Assembly (NCBI RefSeq): GCF_001544455.2 | Contig: NZ_FCOC02000001.1 | Span: 310,001 to 374,000 of the forward strand | Direction of reading: 5' to 3' | Length of the DNA stretch: 64,000 nt | From: Caballeronia sordidicola | GTDB lineage: Bacteria > Pseudomonadota > Gammaproteobacteria > Burkholderiales > Burkholderiaceae | In this document: positions 27,249 to 35,549 of the stretch, one piece after another | Position numbering within the stretch: position 1 is the first letter of the stretch | Layout of the letters: each line of letters starts with the position of its first letter | Notes under the pieces: generated by a model | The model's input: only the letters and a program-made list of their open reading frames with translations | The model's database searches: none | Told to the model about the DNA's origin: nothing | Position numbers and translations under genes: made by a program

Positions 27249-29114
27249 TTATTTTGTCGCGGCGGCCGGGTCTGGCTTGAACCACCATGTCGACGTGATC
27301 CAGTCCTCGGCGGTGTAGTACAGCGGCAAGGTCGCCGGATACGCGAGCGTGTTGCGATACGCCACCCGATGCGACGCCGTGTACCAATGCGGGATCACAT
27401 AGTAGCCGTGCATGAGGACCCGGTCGAGCGCATGCGTGGAATCGAGAAGTTGCTCGCGTGTCTGCGCGCCGATCAGCGTATGCACGATCGAATCAACCGC
27501 CGGCGACTTCAGGCCGATGTAATTGTCCGAGCCCTGCTGGTCCGCCGACTTGCTGCCAAAACGCGTTTCCTGTTCCGTGCCGGGTATCTGCACGTCGGGC
27601 ATGCGAATGCTGGTGACATCGAAGTCGTAGGCGTCGAGCCGCTTCTGGATCAACGCGAAATCCACCGTGCGAAAGTTCGCCACGATCCCGAGCTTCTGCA
27701 AGTTGCGCTGGAAAGTGGCGACCACGGGTTCCATGGAAGCGCCGCTGCCCGAGTCATCGAGTATCTCGAACACGAACGGATCGCCCTTCGCGTTACGCAA
27801 CGCACCGTCGCGATAAGTCCAGCCCGCGTCGGCAAGAAGCTGGCGCGCCTTGATCAAGTTTGCCCGCAGCGAATCGGGCGCGTCGGTACTTGGCTGCCTG
27901 ACCATCGGACCGAAGACAGCGGGATCGAGTTGCGCGCGCAATGGCGAAAGGATCGCGAGTTCCCCCGCGCTTGGCGTGCCGGTCGCCGCCAGATCCGTAT
28001 TGGCGAAAAAACTGTCGATGCGCGTGTACTGGTTAAAAAACAATTGCCGGTTGAGCCACTGGAAATCGAAGGCGAGATCGAGCGCCTGTCTCACGCGCAC
28101 GTCCTTGAACAAGGGCCGGCGCAGGTTGATGAAAAATCCCTGCATGCCCGTGCCGTTGTGATTGCGGAATTCGCGCTTGATCAGCTCGCCATTATCGAAG
28201 CGTTTGCCAATATCGCGACGCACCCAGTTACGCGCGATATATTCCACGAGCGCATCATATTCGCCGGCCTTGAAGGCCTCCAGCCGCGCGACGCCATCCG
28301 AATACAGCTTGTAACTGATGCGCTCGAAATTGTAGGTGCCCACGCGCACGGGCAACGCGCTGCCCCAATAGGCAGGGTTGCGTTTATACGTAATGGTGCG
28401 GCCATTGTCGTATTGCTCGATGAGATACGGTCCGCTGCCTATGGGCTTCTGAAACGCAAGTTGATCGAATGGCACGTGACTGCCGTCCGGCTTCATGCCC
28501 CACTTGCGCGAAAACACCGGAATTCCGCCCGCAATAAACGGCATTTCGCGCGTGCGCTCCTTGAACTCGAAACGAATGGTCAACGGATCCACCACGACAG
28601 CCCGCGATATCTGCCCGAAGTACACCGAATACTGCGGCGCGGCCTGTGGGCTTTTGAGCGTTTCGAACGAGTATTTGACGTCTTCGGCCGTGACCGCGTC
28701 GCCGTTCGAAAACCGCGCTTTCGGATTGATATGGAAAGTGGCCGAAAGTCCGTCGGACGCCACGCTGATATCGTCAGCAAGAAGACCATATGCCGTCGAT
28801 ACTTCATCGAGGCTGCCGGTTGTCAGGCTCTCGAAAAGATAGCCGAGCCCGGGCGCCGCATTGCCTCGCAGCGTAAAGGGGTTGAATTTATCGAAGCTGG
28901 TCAGCCGGTTTGGATTGGCCAGCACAAGCGTACCGCCGCGCGGCGCGTTGGGATCGACGTAATCGAAATGCGTGAAACCAGCCGGATATTTTGGCTCGCC
29001 ATATTGCGCGATGGCATATACGGCACATGCCGGATTGGAAACCGCGAACCCGCCGAAACCAACAGCCAGGCTCGCGAGCAGTGGACCGAGGACCCGTCGG
29101 GAGCCAGTCGTCAT
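27249..29114 (-). CDS. yejA: Oligopeptide ABC transporter substrate-binding protein (YejA-like)
   Basis: A 621-residue extracellular solute-binding protein, family 5 (SBP_bac_5). The signal peptide is within residues 1-32. The first mature segment contains YGEPKYPAGFTHFDYVDP, typical of YejA. I chose the ATG at 29114 because AAAGG stands six bases upstream; ATGs at 29135 and 29177 are alternatives. It heads the yejABEF order and is divergent from fabI across about 205 bases, which should hold both promoters. The E. coli relative imports peptides and microcin C. Confidence 0.9.
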   Translation of the reverse strand: MTTGSRRVLGPLLASLAVGFGGFAVSNPACAVYAIAQYGEPKYPAGFTHFDYVDPNAPRGGTLVLANPNRLTSFDKFNPFTLRGNAAPGLGYLFESLTTGSLDEVSTAYGLLADDISVASDGLSATFHINPKARFSNGDAVTAEDVKYSFETLKSPQAAPQYSVYFGQISRAVVVDPLTIRFEFKERTREMPFIAGGIPVFSRKWGMKPDGSHVPFDQLAFQKPIGSGPYLIEQYDNGRTITYKRNPAYWGSALPVRVGTYNFERISYKLYSDGVARLEAFKAGEYDALVEYIARNWVRRDIGKRFDNGELIKREFRNHNGTGMQGFFINLRRPLFKDVRVRQALDLAFDFQWLNRQLFFNQYTRIDSFFANTDLAATGTPSAGELAILSPLRAQLDPAVFGPMVRQPSTDAPDSLRANLIKARQLLADAGWTYRDGALRNAKGDPFVFEILDDSGSGASMEPVVATFQRNLQKLGIVANFRTVDFALIQKRLDAYDFDVTSIRMPDVQIPGTEQETRFGSKSADQQGSDNYIGLKSPAVDSIVHTLIGAQTREQLLDSTHALDRVLMHGYYVIPHWYTASHRVAYRNTLAYPATLPLYYTAEDWITSTWWFKPDPAAATK

Positions 29115-29319
29115 GAGTGCCTTTATGCGTACCATTCCACGATGATTGAAAAAACATGTTGCCAGCATCGCCCGCAACGCGGCCTTGGCCTGCAGTCCAG
29201 ACCCCGCAGTGTGAGAGAATTCTACTTAAAACAATTGCCCTGGGCATTGTAACGAGGCTCGCGCGCCTCTCGCGCAATCATCCGGGCCAAGCGCGATACT
29301 GACTTATTAAGGAGCATCT

Positions 29320-30117
29320 ATGGGATTTCTCGCTGGAAAACGGATTCTGCTGACGGGCTTGTTGTCGAACCGGTCGATTGCCTATGGCATTGCGGCGGCG
29401 TGCAAGCGCGAAGGCGCCGAACTCGCTTTCACCTACGTGGGTGAGCGCTTCAAGGATCGCATCACTGAGTTCGCGACGGAATTCGGCAGCGATCTGATAT
29501 TTCCCTGCGATGTGGCAAGCGACGAGGACATCGACGCCCTCTTCGCCTCGTTGAAAGAACGCTGGGACACGCTCGACGGTCTCGTGCATTCCATTGGTTT
29601 TGCCCCGCGCGATGCGATTGCCGGTAATTTCCTCGATGGCATGACGCGCGAGAATTTCCGCATCGCCCACGATATTTCCGCGTACAGCTTCCCGGCGCTC
29701 GCCAAGGCCGCACAGTCCATGCTTTCTCCGGACGCTTCGCTGCTCACGCTGAGCTACCTAGGTGCCGAGCGTGCAATCCCGAACTACAACACCATGGGTC
29801 TGGCGAAGGCATCGCTTGAAGCCAGCGTGCGATATCTGGCCGAATCGCTGGGCGACAAAGGCGTGCGCGTCAACGGCATCTCGGCCGGTCCGATCAAGAC
29901 GCTGGCGGCAAGCGGCATCAAGAGCTTCGGCAAGATTCTGGAGTTCGTTGAGAATAACGCGCCGTTGCGACGCAATGTGACCATCGATCAGGTCGGTAAC
30001 GTGGCGGCGTTCCTGCTGTCGGATCTGGCGAGTGGCGTGAGCGCGGAGATCATTCATGTGGACAGCGGCTTTAATGCAGTCGTTGGCGGCATGACGGTCC
30101 CGAGCGCAGCGGAATAA
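29320..30117 (+). CDS. fabI: Enoyl-[acyl-carrier-protein] reductase (NADH)
   Basis: A 265-residue short-chain dehydrogenase-fold enzyme that reduces enoyl-ACP in fatty acid elongation. The nucleotide loop is [13 protein letters not shown]. The catalytic set matches FabI: Tyr146, Tyr156 and Lys163 (NYNTMGLAK). The site AAGGAG is eight bases before the ATG. It is a single-gene unit, ended by the hairpin at 30168. This is the triclosan/isoniazid-type target family; no sequence sign of a resistance variant was assessed. Confidence 0.97.
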   Translation: MGFLAGKRILLTGLLSNRSIAYGIAAACKREGAELAFTYVGERFKDRITEFATEFGSDLIFPCDVASDEDIDALFASLKERWDTLDGLVHSIGFAPRDAIAGNFLDGMTRENFRIAHDISAYSFPALAKAAQSMLSPDASLLTLSYLGAERAIPNYNTMGLAKASLEASVRYLAESLGDKGVRVNGISAGPIKTLAASGIKSFGKILEFVENNAPLRRNVTIDQVGNVAAFLLSDLASGVSAEIIHVDSGFNAVVGGMTVPSAAE

Positions 30118-30167
30118 AGACCGCCGAAACACGCGCCGCGTGGCTCCTGCCAGGCTTGCACCAAATC

Positions 30168-30203
30168 AAAAGGCCGTCTCGCACATGCAAGACGGCCTTT
30201 TTT
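30168..30203. terminator. Bidirectional intrinsic terminator between fabI and a convergent gene
   Basis: The perfect arms AAGGCCGTCT / AGACGGCCTT surround a ten-base loop. There is a T-run on the + side and T4 on the minus side, so it can serve fabI and the minus-strand gene ending at 30224. Confidence 0.88.
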
Positions 30204-30223
30204 CGATGCACGGGTACGAGTGC

Positions 30224-30613
30224 TTACCGGTGGTGATCGTTTCCGTGACCGCCGCCATGACCATTGCCACCGCCATGCGAAGGCCCGCCATGACCACGCG
30301 GCGAGCCATAGTAGCCACCACGCCCGCCGTTGTGGCGATACCAGTCATCGCGAGCCCAATAGCGCCGGCCATCGTAATAGCGGTCGCCGTACCAGCCGAT
30401 CACTACCGGCGGGCGCACATACACGGGCGCGGGCTGATAGACGACGGGCGGCGGAGGCGGCGCGTAGTATGGCTGGGGCGCCACATAAACCGGCGCGGGA
30501 ATTCCAATGTTGATACCTAGGTTCACGTGGCCCGCATGGGCCGCGCCAGAGACTGTGGCAAGGCATACGCCGGCAATGCCAGCAAGACTGCGAATGCTTC
30601 TGATCGTTTTCAT
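30224..30613 (-). CDS. Secreted Pro/Tyr/His/Gly-rich protein of unknown function (paralogue A)
   Basis: A 129-residue protein with a clear signal peptide (cleaved after GAAHA). The mature part starts with a short conserved segment (VNLGINIGIPAPVYVAPQP). A proline-rich stretch and an aromatic block GWYGDRYYDGRRYWARDDW follow, then a Gly/His tail (GGGNGHGGGHGNDHH). Its paralogue lies 260 bases away in the same orientation. I do not recognise a functional family; such proteins are common in Burkholderiaceae envelopes. The His-rich tail could bind metal ions (inference). Confidence 0.8.
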   Translation of the reverse strand: MKTIRSIRSLAGIAGVCLATVSGAAHAGHVNLGINIGIPAPVYVAPQPYYAPPPPPVVYQPAPVYVRPPVVIGWYGDRYYDGRRYWARDDWYRHNGGRGGYYGSPRGHGGPSHGGGNGHGGGHGNDHHR

Positions 30614-30797
30614 GTAAAGGCGTGCCTCGGGCCGTCATTGTTCAGGTGGAAGCGAATATAGCGGATCACGCACGATCCAGTATTTCAACTTTGTAAGTTG
30701 TTCATCGACGGGCGTTATCGTCTGCGGAAAGCTTACTCTTTGTTACATGAAGAAAAGCGGCCAATGCGCGCTAATTGGACGACAACCCCCGGTTGTA

Positions 30798-30832
30798 TAA
30801 AAGGCCACCCGGCTTGCGCCGGATGGCCTTCG
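30798..30832 (-). terminator. Intrinsic terminator of paralogue B
   Basis: On the minus strand, arms AAGGCCATCCGGC / GCCGGGTGGCCTT form a stable hairpin followed by TTTATA. It lies about 40 bases after the stop of the gene at 30873. Confidence 0.85.
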
Positions 30833-30872
30833 TTCAATGCAAGTCACTGACCAATCGTCGGACTTTCGTCAC

Positions 30873-31223
30873 TCAATGCCAGCCGCGATGATCGCCGTAC
30901 CGCGGTCCGCCGTGATGGCGATACCAGTCGTCACGAGCCCAGTAGCGATGGCCGTCGTAATACCGATCACCGTGCCAGCCGATAACGATAGCGGGTTGCG
31001 CATAGACCGGAGGCGGAGGCGGCGCGTAGACAACCGGCGGTGGCGGCGGTGCATAGACAGCGGGCGGCGGAGGCGGTGCGTATACAGGCTGCGGTGCAAC
31101 ATACACGGGGGCAGGAACGCCGATATTGACACCCAGACGCACCTGCGCGATTGCCGCGCCGGATAATCCCAGCGCCCCAAAGGCGACTGCCCCGGCAAAC
31201 ATGGTGTTGAGCTTATTGTTCAT
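30873..31223 (-). CDS. Secreted Pro/Tyr-rich protein of unknown function (paralogue B)
   Basis: A 116-residue protein with a signal peptide (cleaved near GAAIA/QV). It shares with paralogue A the VNIGVPAPVYVAPQP segment, a proline-rich block and the aromatic motif GWHGDRYYDGHRYWARDDW. Its proline block is longer, with PPPPP repeated in three imperfect units. It lacks the long Gly/His tail. It appears to be a tandem duplication of paralogue A followed by divergence of the low-complexity parts. Function unknown. Confidence 0.8.
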   Translation of the reverse strand: MNNKLNTMFAGAVAFGALGLSGAAIAQVRLGVNIGVPAPVYVAPQPVYAPPPPPAVYAPPPPPVVYAPPPPPVYAQPAIVIGWHGDRYYDGHRYWARDDWYRHHGGPRYGDHRGWH

Positions 31224-31527
31224 TTGACGTGTACCTCAACGGATTCAGTTTCGTTGAGATAATCTTAGCCGAATGGCCCGGCGGTATTGTTTCAAGGCGG
31301 TAACCCAGAATTACGACCGACGACTGAATGTGACGCAAAATTTCAATCAGCCAATTGAGCGCGAACGCGAGCTCACAAACAGACGCGCGCAAGCGCGGTG
31401 GCACGCCTGCTCACTGATAGAATATGGCCAACATCCGCCACCGCTTCAACAACTCTGCCTGACATGCGCCACAGCTGCGCGCGCAGACAGCTTCGAGTTT
31501 ATGCATCGTGCCAGAGGTAAGTAAGCT
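31224..31527. other. Intergenic region between divergent genes
   Basis: About 300 bases between paralogue B (minus) and the membrane protein (plus). An 83-codon + strand frame at 31273-31524 has no hydrophobic or domain pattern, and I do not call it. The region should contain both promoters; no clear consensus seen. Confidence 0.45.
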
Positions 31528-32109
31528 TTGCCGCTAACGCTACCCAACGCTGTCCGCCATTATCTTGCGGTGATTTTCGGCACTGCATTCATTTTTCTGC
31601 TGACCCTGGTGGCGAATGAGTGGATCTTCCGGCATTCCGAGTACGTTCGTGGCGTGAACTGGGTCTATCTGCCAGCGGGGATGCGGCTGCTCTGCACATT
31701 GGTATTCGGGGGCGTGGGCGCAATCGGTATATTGATGGCATCGCTGATTAGCTGCTTTTTCTATTATTTTCCGAACGACCCGGTACACGCTCTGTTCGCC
31801 GGGATTATCTCGGCGCTCGCACCCTATCTGGCCTATCTATTCGCCATACGCAAACTGGGCATTCGTCCTTCGCTGGATAACCTCACAGCAAAGCGCCTGC
31901 TCCTGCTTGTTTTGCTTTATTCGATTGTGGGTCCCGCGATGCAGCAATCATGGAGCATGTTGACTGACAACGCGGAAAATGCGGGCGAGCGGTTCGTGGT
32001 AATGATGATCGGCGATCTGGGCGGTACGCTCATTGTGGTCTATACGCTGAAGCTGAGCCTGTGGCTGATTACCAGAATGCATGGGGCGGCTCACGGAACT
32101 TCTCGCTGA
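31528..32109 (+). CDS. Integral membrane protein of unknown function
   Basis: A 193-residue protein with about five hydrophobic segments (near residues 9-31, 50-75, 88-107, 119-137 and 153-175) and short loops. I do not recognise the family; the overall look resembles N-terminal membrane sensor domains without a signalling output. The start is TTG with AGAGG ten bases upstream. No enzyme motif is visible. A stem-loop at 32248 may end its transcript. Confidence 0.7.
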   Translation: MPLTLPNAVRHYLAVIFGTAFIFLLTLVANEWIFRHSEYVRGVNWVYLPAGMRLLCTLVFGGVGAIGILMASLISCFFYYFPNDPVHALFAGIISALAPYLAYLFAIRKLGIRPSLDNLTAKRLLLLVLLYSIVGPAMQQSWSMLTDNAENAGERFVVMMIGDLGGTLIVVYTLKLSLWLITRMHGAAHGTSR

Positions 32110-32495
32110 AGGCGGTTTCGCTTCTTCGCTCCTGTTCACCGCGAGGCAATGGTCTATCAATATCTGGCGCTTATGGCGAACGATTGAGTTCCAGTTAATG
32201 CCATATTCGAACATTCTTATGAATCAGCCCCAATTTATACAAGCGTCGTTACCCTCCTTTTCTAAGCAGGGTAACGCGCTCTTTTTATACTCTCAGGTCT
32301 AGTGGCGTTGCCCTATTACGTCAATAGAGCGCCCTCTTTCGATAATCCTATCATTTTATTATCAAAGTGATAAGCGATTTCAGTATCTCTTTCATGAACG
32401 CTCGCACCCGCTTTCTCAAGCCATCAAGTAAGCAACGCGCAAGCCTCGTCCACAGCCGATGCTATGATTGCCGGACGTTTCCCGAGTCCGCAGCA
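32110..32495. other. Intergenic region, AT-rich, with one hairpin
   Basis: About 385 bases with lower G+C than the neighbours (for example ATCATTTTATTATCAAAG near 32350). Apart from the stem-loop at 32248-32287 I see no gene or repeat. The low G+C is often seen at promoters or transferred segments. Confidence 0.45.
32248..32287 (+). terminator. Possible intrinsic terminator
   Basis: Arms GTTACCCT / AGGGTAAC with a 12-base loop, followed within four bases by CTCTTTTTA. It lies 140 bases after the membrane-protein stop, which is rather far. Confidence 0.5.
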
Positions 32496-32855
32496 ATGGC
32501 AAAAAAACATCTGGTTGATACCTACTTCCGCTTTCTGAACCTGGCTCAGGCCGTTCAGGCGTTACCCTCCGTTCCAAAACTCGATGCCGCCGAAGAACGC
32601 TTGCTTGAAGCATTGACTGCCGCCTGGCACGCAGGGCATTCCCTTACCGTAACGGAAACAATGGCGCTGTCGGCAGCGGGCGCGCCTGCGACGGTGCACC
32701 GGAAACTCACGCGGTTACGGCAGGAAGGGCTGGTTTCGGTCGACGAATCGAGTACCGACCTGCGAACCAAGACCGTCATTCCCACGCGCAAGGCGCTCGA
32801 CTATTTCGAGAAACTCGCCGACTGCCTGGAAGAAGCAAAGCGCAAACAAGGCTGA
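32496..32855 (+). CDS. Small winged-helix (MarR-like) transcriptional regulator
   Basis: A 119-residue protein. A helical N-terminus is followed by a winged helix at about residues 30-105, with recognition region SAAGAPATVHRKLTRLRQEGLVSV and a wing (DLRTKTVIPT). The C-terminus (YFEKLADCLEEAKRKQ) is helical. The ATG at 32496 gives a normal length; the frame extends upstream to 32367 with unrelated composition. Its target is unknown; no neighbour is coupled to it. Confidence 0.8.
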   Translation: MAKKHLVDTYFRFLNLAQAVQALPSVPKLDAAEERLLEALTAAWHAGHSLTVTETMALSAAGAPATVHRKLTRLRQEGLVSVDESSTDLRTKTVIPTRKALDYFEKLADCLEEAKRKQG

Positions 32856-32952
32856 TCGGGCCGAGAAAATTTCGTTGCCTTGACAGACCTGCATAGCCCG
32901 AAGCGCGTCTTCGCTCCCGATGAGACAATCCGCGATTTCGAAGGAGCAAACG

Positions 32953-33327
32953 ATGATCGACGGCCTCGTTTCCGGGCGACTTTACGGTACGGCGCAAGTG
33001 CGCACCGGCCAGCATGGCACGCACTTCGTAACCTGCCGCGTTCGCGCCACTGCGGGCGACGGCGAAAGTCTGTTCATAAACGTGATTGCCTTCGACGATT
33101 CCCCCAAGGAAGCACTGCAGGCGCTTGACGACGGCGATAGCGTAGCGCTTGCCGGCGCATTGACGCCGAAGGTATGGACCGACAAGCAAGGCAATGCAAA
33201 GCCCGCGCTCGACATGGTCGTCCACGCAGTATTGAGCGCTTACCACGCAAAGCAAAAGCGTCGCACCGTACGGGGCCTGCCAGAGGGTGGCGAGGATCCG
33301 CACGATGCCCCGGACGATGACGAATAA
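32953..33327 (+). CDS. Single-stranded DNA-binding protein family paralogue
   Basis: A 124-residue OB-fold protein: MIDGLVSGRLYG, HFVTCRVRAT, FINVIAFDD and ALAGALTPKVW follow the beta-strand order of SSB. GGAG lies before the ATG at 32953. The C-terminus is acidic (DAPDDDE) but lacks the hydrophobic DDDIPF-type tip used by canonical SSB to recruit partners. It is shorter than chromosomal SSB (about 170-180 residues). It is thus probably a specialised paralogue and not the replication SSB (inference). Confidence 0.85.
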   Translation: MIDGLVSGRLYGTAQVRTGQHGTHFVTCRVRATAGDGESLFINVIAFDDSPKEALQALDDGDSVALAGALTPKVWTDKQGNAKPALDMVVHAVLSAYHAKQKRRTVRGLPEGGEDPHDAPDDDE

Positions 33328-33344
33328 CGCGGCAACGGTTTTTT

Positions 33345-34070
33345 TCAGCGATTGAGCGCATGCACCAACGGATGGTCGCAATAAATGCGGTTCTCGTAGA
33401 CCTGTCCGTTCTCATGGCGCACGCAGTCCACGCCCTCGAACCGCAGCGGCGTATCGCCGTGCGTGCCTGTCGCTATCCATCGAATGAAGACCATGTCGCC
33501 GCGGCTTGCGTGATCGGCGACTTGAAGCCTGAAATCGGGGATGCGACGCAGCAATTCGTGCAGCGGACGAACATATGCTTCAACGCCTTTTAACGGCGTA
33601 TCGACTCCCGGCCAATATCCCTCGATGTTCGCAGCCAGTTCGTTCGTCGGCTTGCTGAAATCCGGCGCCGCCCAGAACGCCGCGTATTTCTCGACGCTCC
33701 AGTCGCGCCCTGTCAGCGCACTGTCGATAAAACCCGTAATGCTGGCGAAGCGCCCCTCAATGCTGAATTCGCCGATATCTGTGCCGCTCGCAAACTGCCG
33801 CCCGGTTGCATCGATCAAACGCCAACTGAAGCGCACCATCTTTCCCGTCGCGTCAATACCGCCAACGCGCTCGAACCGCATACCCGGCATGGCTGACTGG
33901 AACGCGCCGATCATGTCGGCGAATTCTTTCGGGCCGGTGCTGTTCATCATCGGGTCGACGTAGCGGCCGTTCTCCGTCAAAAGCTGCGCGGCGAGCGCTT
34001 CGCGGCGGGACGCATCCGCCTCGTTCCAGGCATCGAAATAACGGCCCACCAGAATCTCATGCTCGGTCAT
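33345..34070 (-). CDS. Protein with two SnoaL/NTF2-like domains
   Basis: A 241-residue protein that looks like two NTF2-like polyketide-cyclase/ester-isomerase folds in tandem. The first spans about residues 5-115 (YFDAWNEADASRREAL ... VGGIDATGKMVRFSW) and the second about 125-238 (FSKPTNELAANIEGYW ... GVDCVRHENGQVYENRIY). GGAG is ten bases before the ATG at 34070. It is divergent from an XRE/MmyB-like regulator across about 150 bases, an arrangement that usually means the regulator controls it. The reaction is unknown. Confidence 0.82.
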   Translation of the reverse strand: MTEHEILVGRYFDAWNEADASRREALAAQLLTENGRYVDPMMNSTGPKEFADMIGAFQSAMPGMRFERVGGIDATGKMVRFSWRLIDATGRQFASGTDIGEFSIEGRFASITGFIDSALTGRDWSVEKYAAFWAAPDFSKPTNELAANIEGYWPGVDTPLKGVEAYVRPLHELLRRIPDFRLQVADHASRGDMVFIRWIATGTHGDTPLRFEGVDCVRHENGQVYENRIYCDHPLVHALNR

Positions 34071-34223
34071 GATGCTCTCCATTTAAACGTAATCGACTTA
34101 TTGAGTGGGACCGGGCCGAGTCGGCGCGGCGCGGTCTGGAAGTCATCATCGGGAGAGACATGCCGCGTGTCGATTACGCGCGAGGTAATGGCTGCGCGCA
34201 CGGCGCTTTGCTAAGGTAAGCAC

Positions 34224-35006
34224 ATGAACACACTGACCTCGACGGCCGTGTCTATCGGCAGCTTGATCAAGCATTGGCGCGAACGGCGGCGCATGAGCCA
34301 GCTTTTGCTCGCAAATGAAGCGGAGATTTCGAGCCGGCATCTTAGTTTCATCGAAACCGGGCGCGCCGCGCCTAGCCGCGCGATGGTATTGCGTCTGGCC
34401 GAATACCTCGATGTCCCGCTGCGCGAGCGTAATCAATTGCTTGCGGCAGCCGGTTTCGCGCCCGTCTTCCAGGAACGTTCGCTCGACGATCAATCGATGG
34501 CGCCCGCGCGACTCGCCATGGAGCAGGTGTTAAAGGGACACGAGCCGTATCCCGCGCTTGCGATCGACCGGCACTGGAATTTGATATTGGCGAATGGTGC
34601 GGTTGCGGCGCTTATCGCCGATGCCGACGCGGCCCTGCTCAAGCCACCTGTCAACGTGCTGCGCTTGAGTCTTCATCCGCTGGGGCTGGCGTCGAAGATC
34701 GTGAATCTCGGACAATGGCGAAGGCACTTGCTCGAACGTCTCGACGGCCAGATACGAGCGAGTGGCGATACACAACTGGTCGCGCTACGCGAAGAGTTGT
34801 CGAGCTATCCAGGGGAAGTCAGTGACGAACGGACGATGACATCATCCATTGCCATTCCATTTGTGCTGAGCACGGCGGCGGGAAACTTGTCGTTCATCAG
34901 CACCACCCTGATATTTGGCACACCGATTGATGTGACGCTCTCGGAATTGGCCATCGAGATGTTTTTCCCCGCCGACGAAGCCACGGCCGCAGCATTGAAA
35001 CGGTAG
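34224..35006 (+). CDS. XRE family regulator with MmyB-like ligand-binding domain
   Basis: A 260-residue regulator. The N-terminal helix-turn-helix (about residues 10-70: LIKHWRERRRMSQLLLANEAEISSRHLSFIE in two parts) is followed by the MmyB-like PAS-type domain (about 95-255, starting PYPALAIDRHWNLILAN). This domain is thought to bind fatty acids or similar ligands. Divergent from the SnoaL-like gene, it is its likely regulator. Length is normal for the family. Confidence 0.88.
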   Translation: MNTLTSTAVSIGSLIKHWRERRRMSQLLLANEAEISSRHLSFIETGRAAPSRAMVLRLAEYLDVPLRERNQLLAAAGFAPVFQERSLDDQSMAPARLAMEQVLKGHEPYPALAIDRHWNLILANGAVAALIADADAALLKPPVNVLRLSLHPLGLASKIVNLGQWRRHLLERLDGQIRASGDTQLVALREELSSYPGEVSDERTMTSSIAIPFVLSTAAGNLSFISTTLIFGTPIDVTLSELAIEMFFPADEATAAALKR

Positions 35007-35200
35007 CGCTCGATAGCTTAACTAACCAATTGCCCCAGTATTCAAGGAGTCGCGCTCAAGACCCGGGCGCTGCCCCTTGAGCGTACACGCGCGTCAAATC
35101 TCATCAATGTGCACATTGGTGACTTGCCAGAATCGCATCGGGCAGGCGAGTGTATAGGTCAAGCCTCGGCGCGGGTGAGGCAACCGACATGAAAGTTTCG

Positions 35201-35230
35201 GTTGTGTTTTCAACCACAACAACCTATACT
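35201..35230 (+). promoter_or_regulatory. Promoter with overlapping inverted repeat for the DUF4258/HTH pair
   Basis: TTGTGT (35202-35207) and TATACT (35225-35230) are 17 bases apart, a good sigma-70 match. The inverted repeat GTTGTG / CACAAC (35201-35206 and 35215-35220) covers the -35 element and spacer. That is where an autoregulatory HTH antitoxin would bind (inference). Confidence 0.6.
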
Positions 35231-35241
35231 TTTTATAGATT

Positions 35242-35547
35242 ATGGCAACTAACCGGGATTGGGAAAACCTCATTCATGAGATAGCGCAAAACACCATCAA
35301 TGTGATCTTCACGAGGCATGCGGACGAGATGATGGCAGCACGATGCATTACGAAAGCCATGGTGCTGGAAACGCTGCGTCGTGGGCGTATTGTCCGTCCT
35401 CCTGCACTTACACCAAGCGGCCATACAAAGTGCCGGATGGAGTACGACTGCGGCGGGGACGAAATCAAGGTCATTGCCGCCGTGACGGATATGAACGCCA
35501 CGCGCACCGTAGTCGTCACGTCATTTGACAGGGACAGAGAGGAATAA
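35242..35547 (+). CDS. DUF4258 domain protein, possible toxin of a toxin-antitoxin pair
   Basis: A 101-residue protein with the DUF4258 pattern: FTRHADEMMAARCITKAMVLETLRRGRIV, a central CRMEYDCGGDEIKVIAAV and a final strand TRTVVVTSF. The RHADERM-like start resembles small RelE/BrnT-fold toxins. The HTH gene begins two bases after its stop. Toxin-first pairs with an HTH antitoxin are known (higBA, mqsRA, brnTA). Activity of DUF4258 proteins is not established by the sequence. Confidence 0.78.
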   Translation: MATNRDWENLIHEIAQNTINVIFTRHADEMMAARCITKAMVLETLRRGRIVRPPALTPSGHTKCRMEYDCGGDEIKVIAAVTDMNATRTVVVTSFDRDREE

Positions 35548-35549
35548 CA

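Noticed and set aside
27219..29252. 677-codon open frame on the + strand
   Set aside because: Antisense to the yejA-like gene; no domain pattern.
30224..31223. Repeated PPPPP and Gly/His coding stretches as CRISPR or tandem DNA repeats
   Set aside because: They are coding low-complexity repeats within signal-peptide proteins; there is no regular repeat-spacer structure. No CRISPR array was seen anywhere in the window.
31273..31524. 83-codon frame upstream of the membrane protein
   Set aside because: Charged, irregular composition and no ribosome binding site; probably leader sequence.
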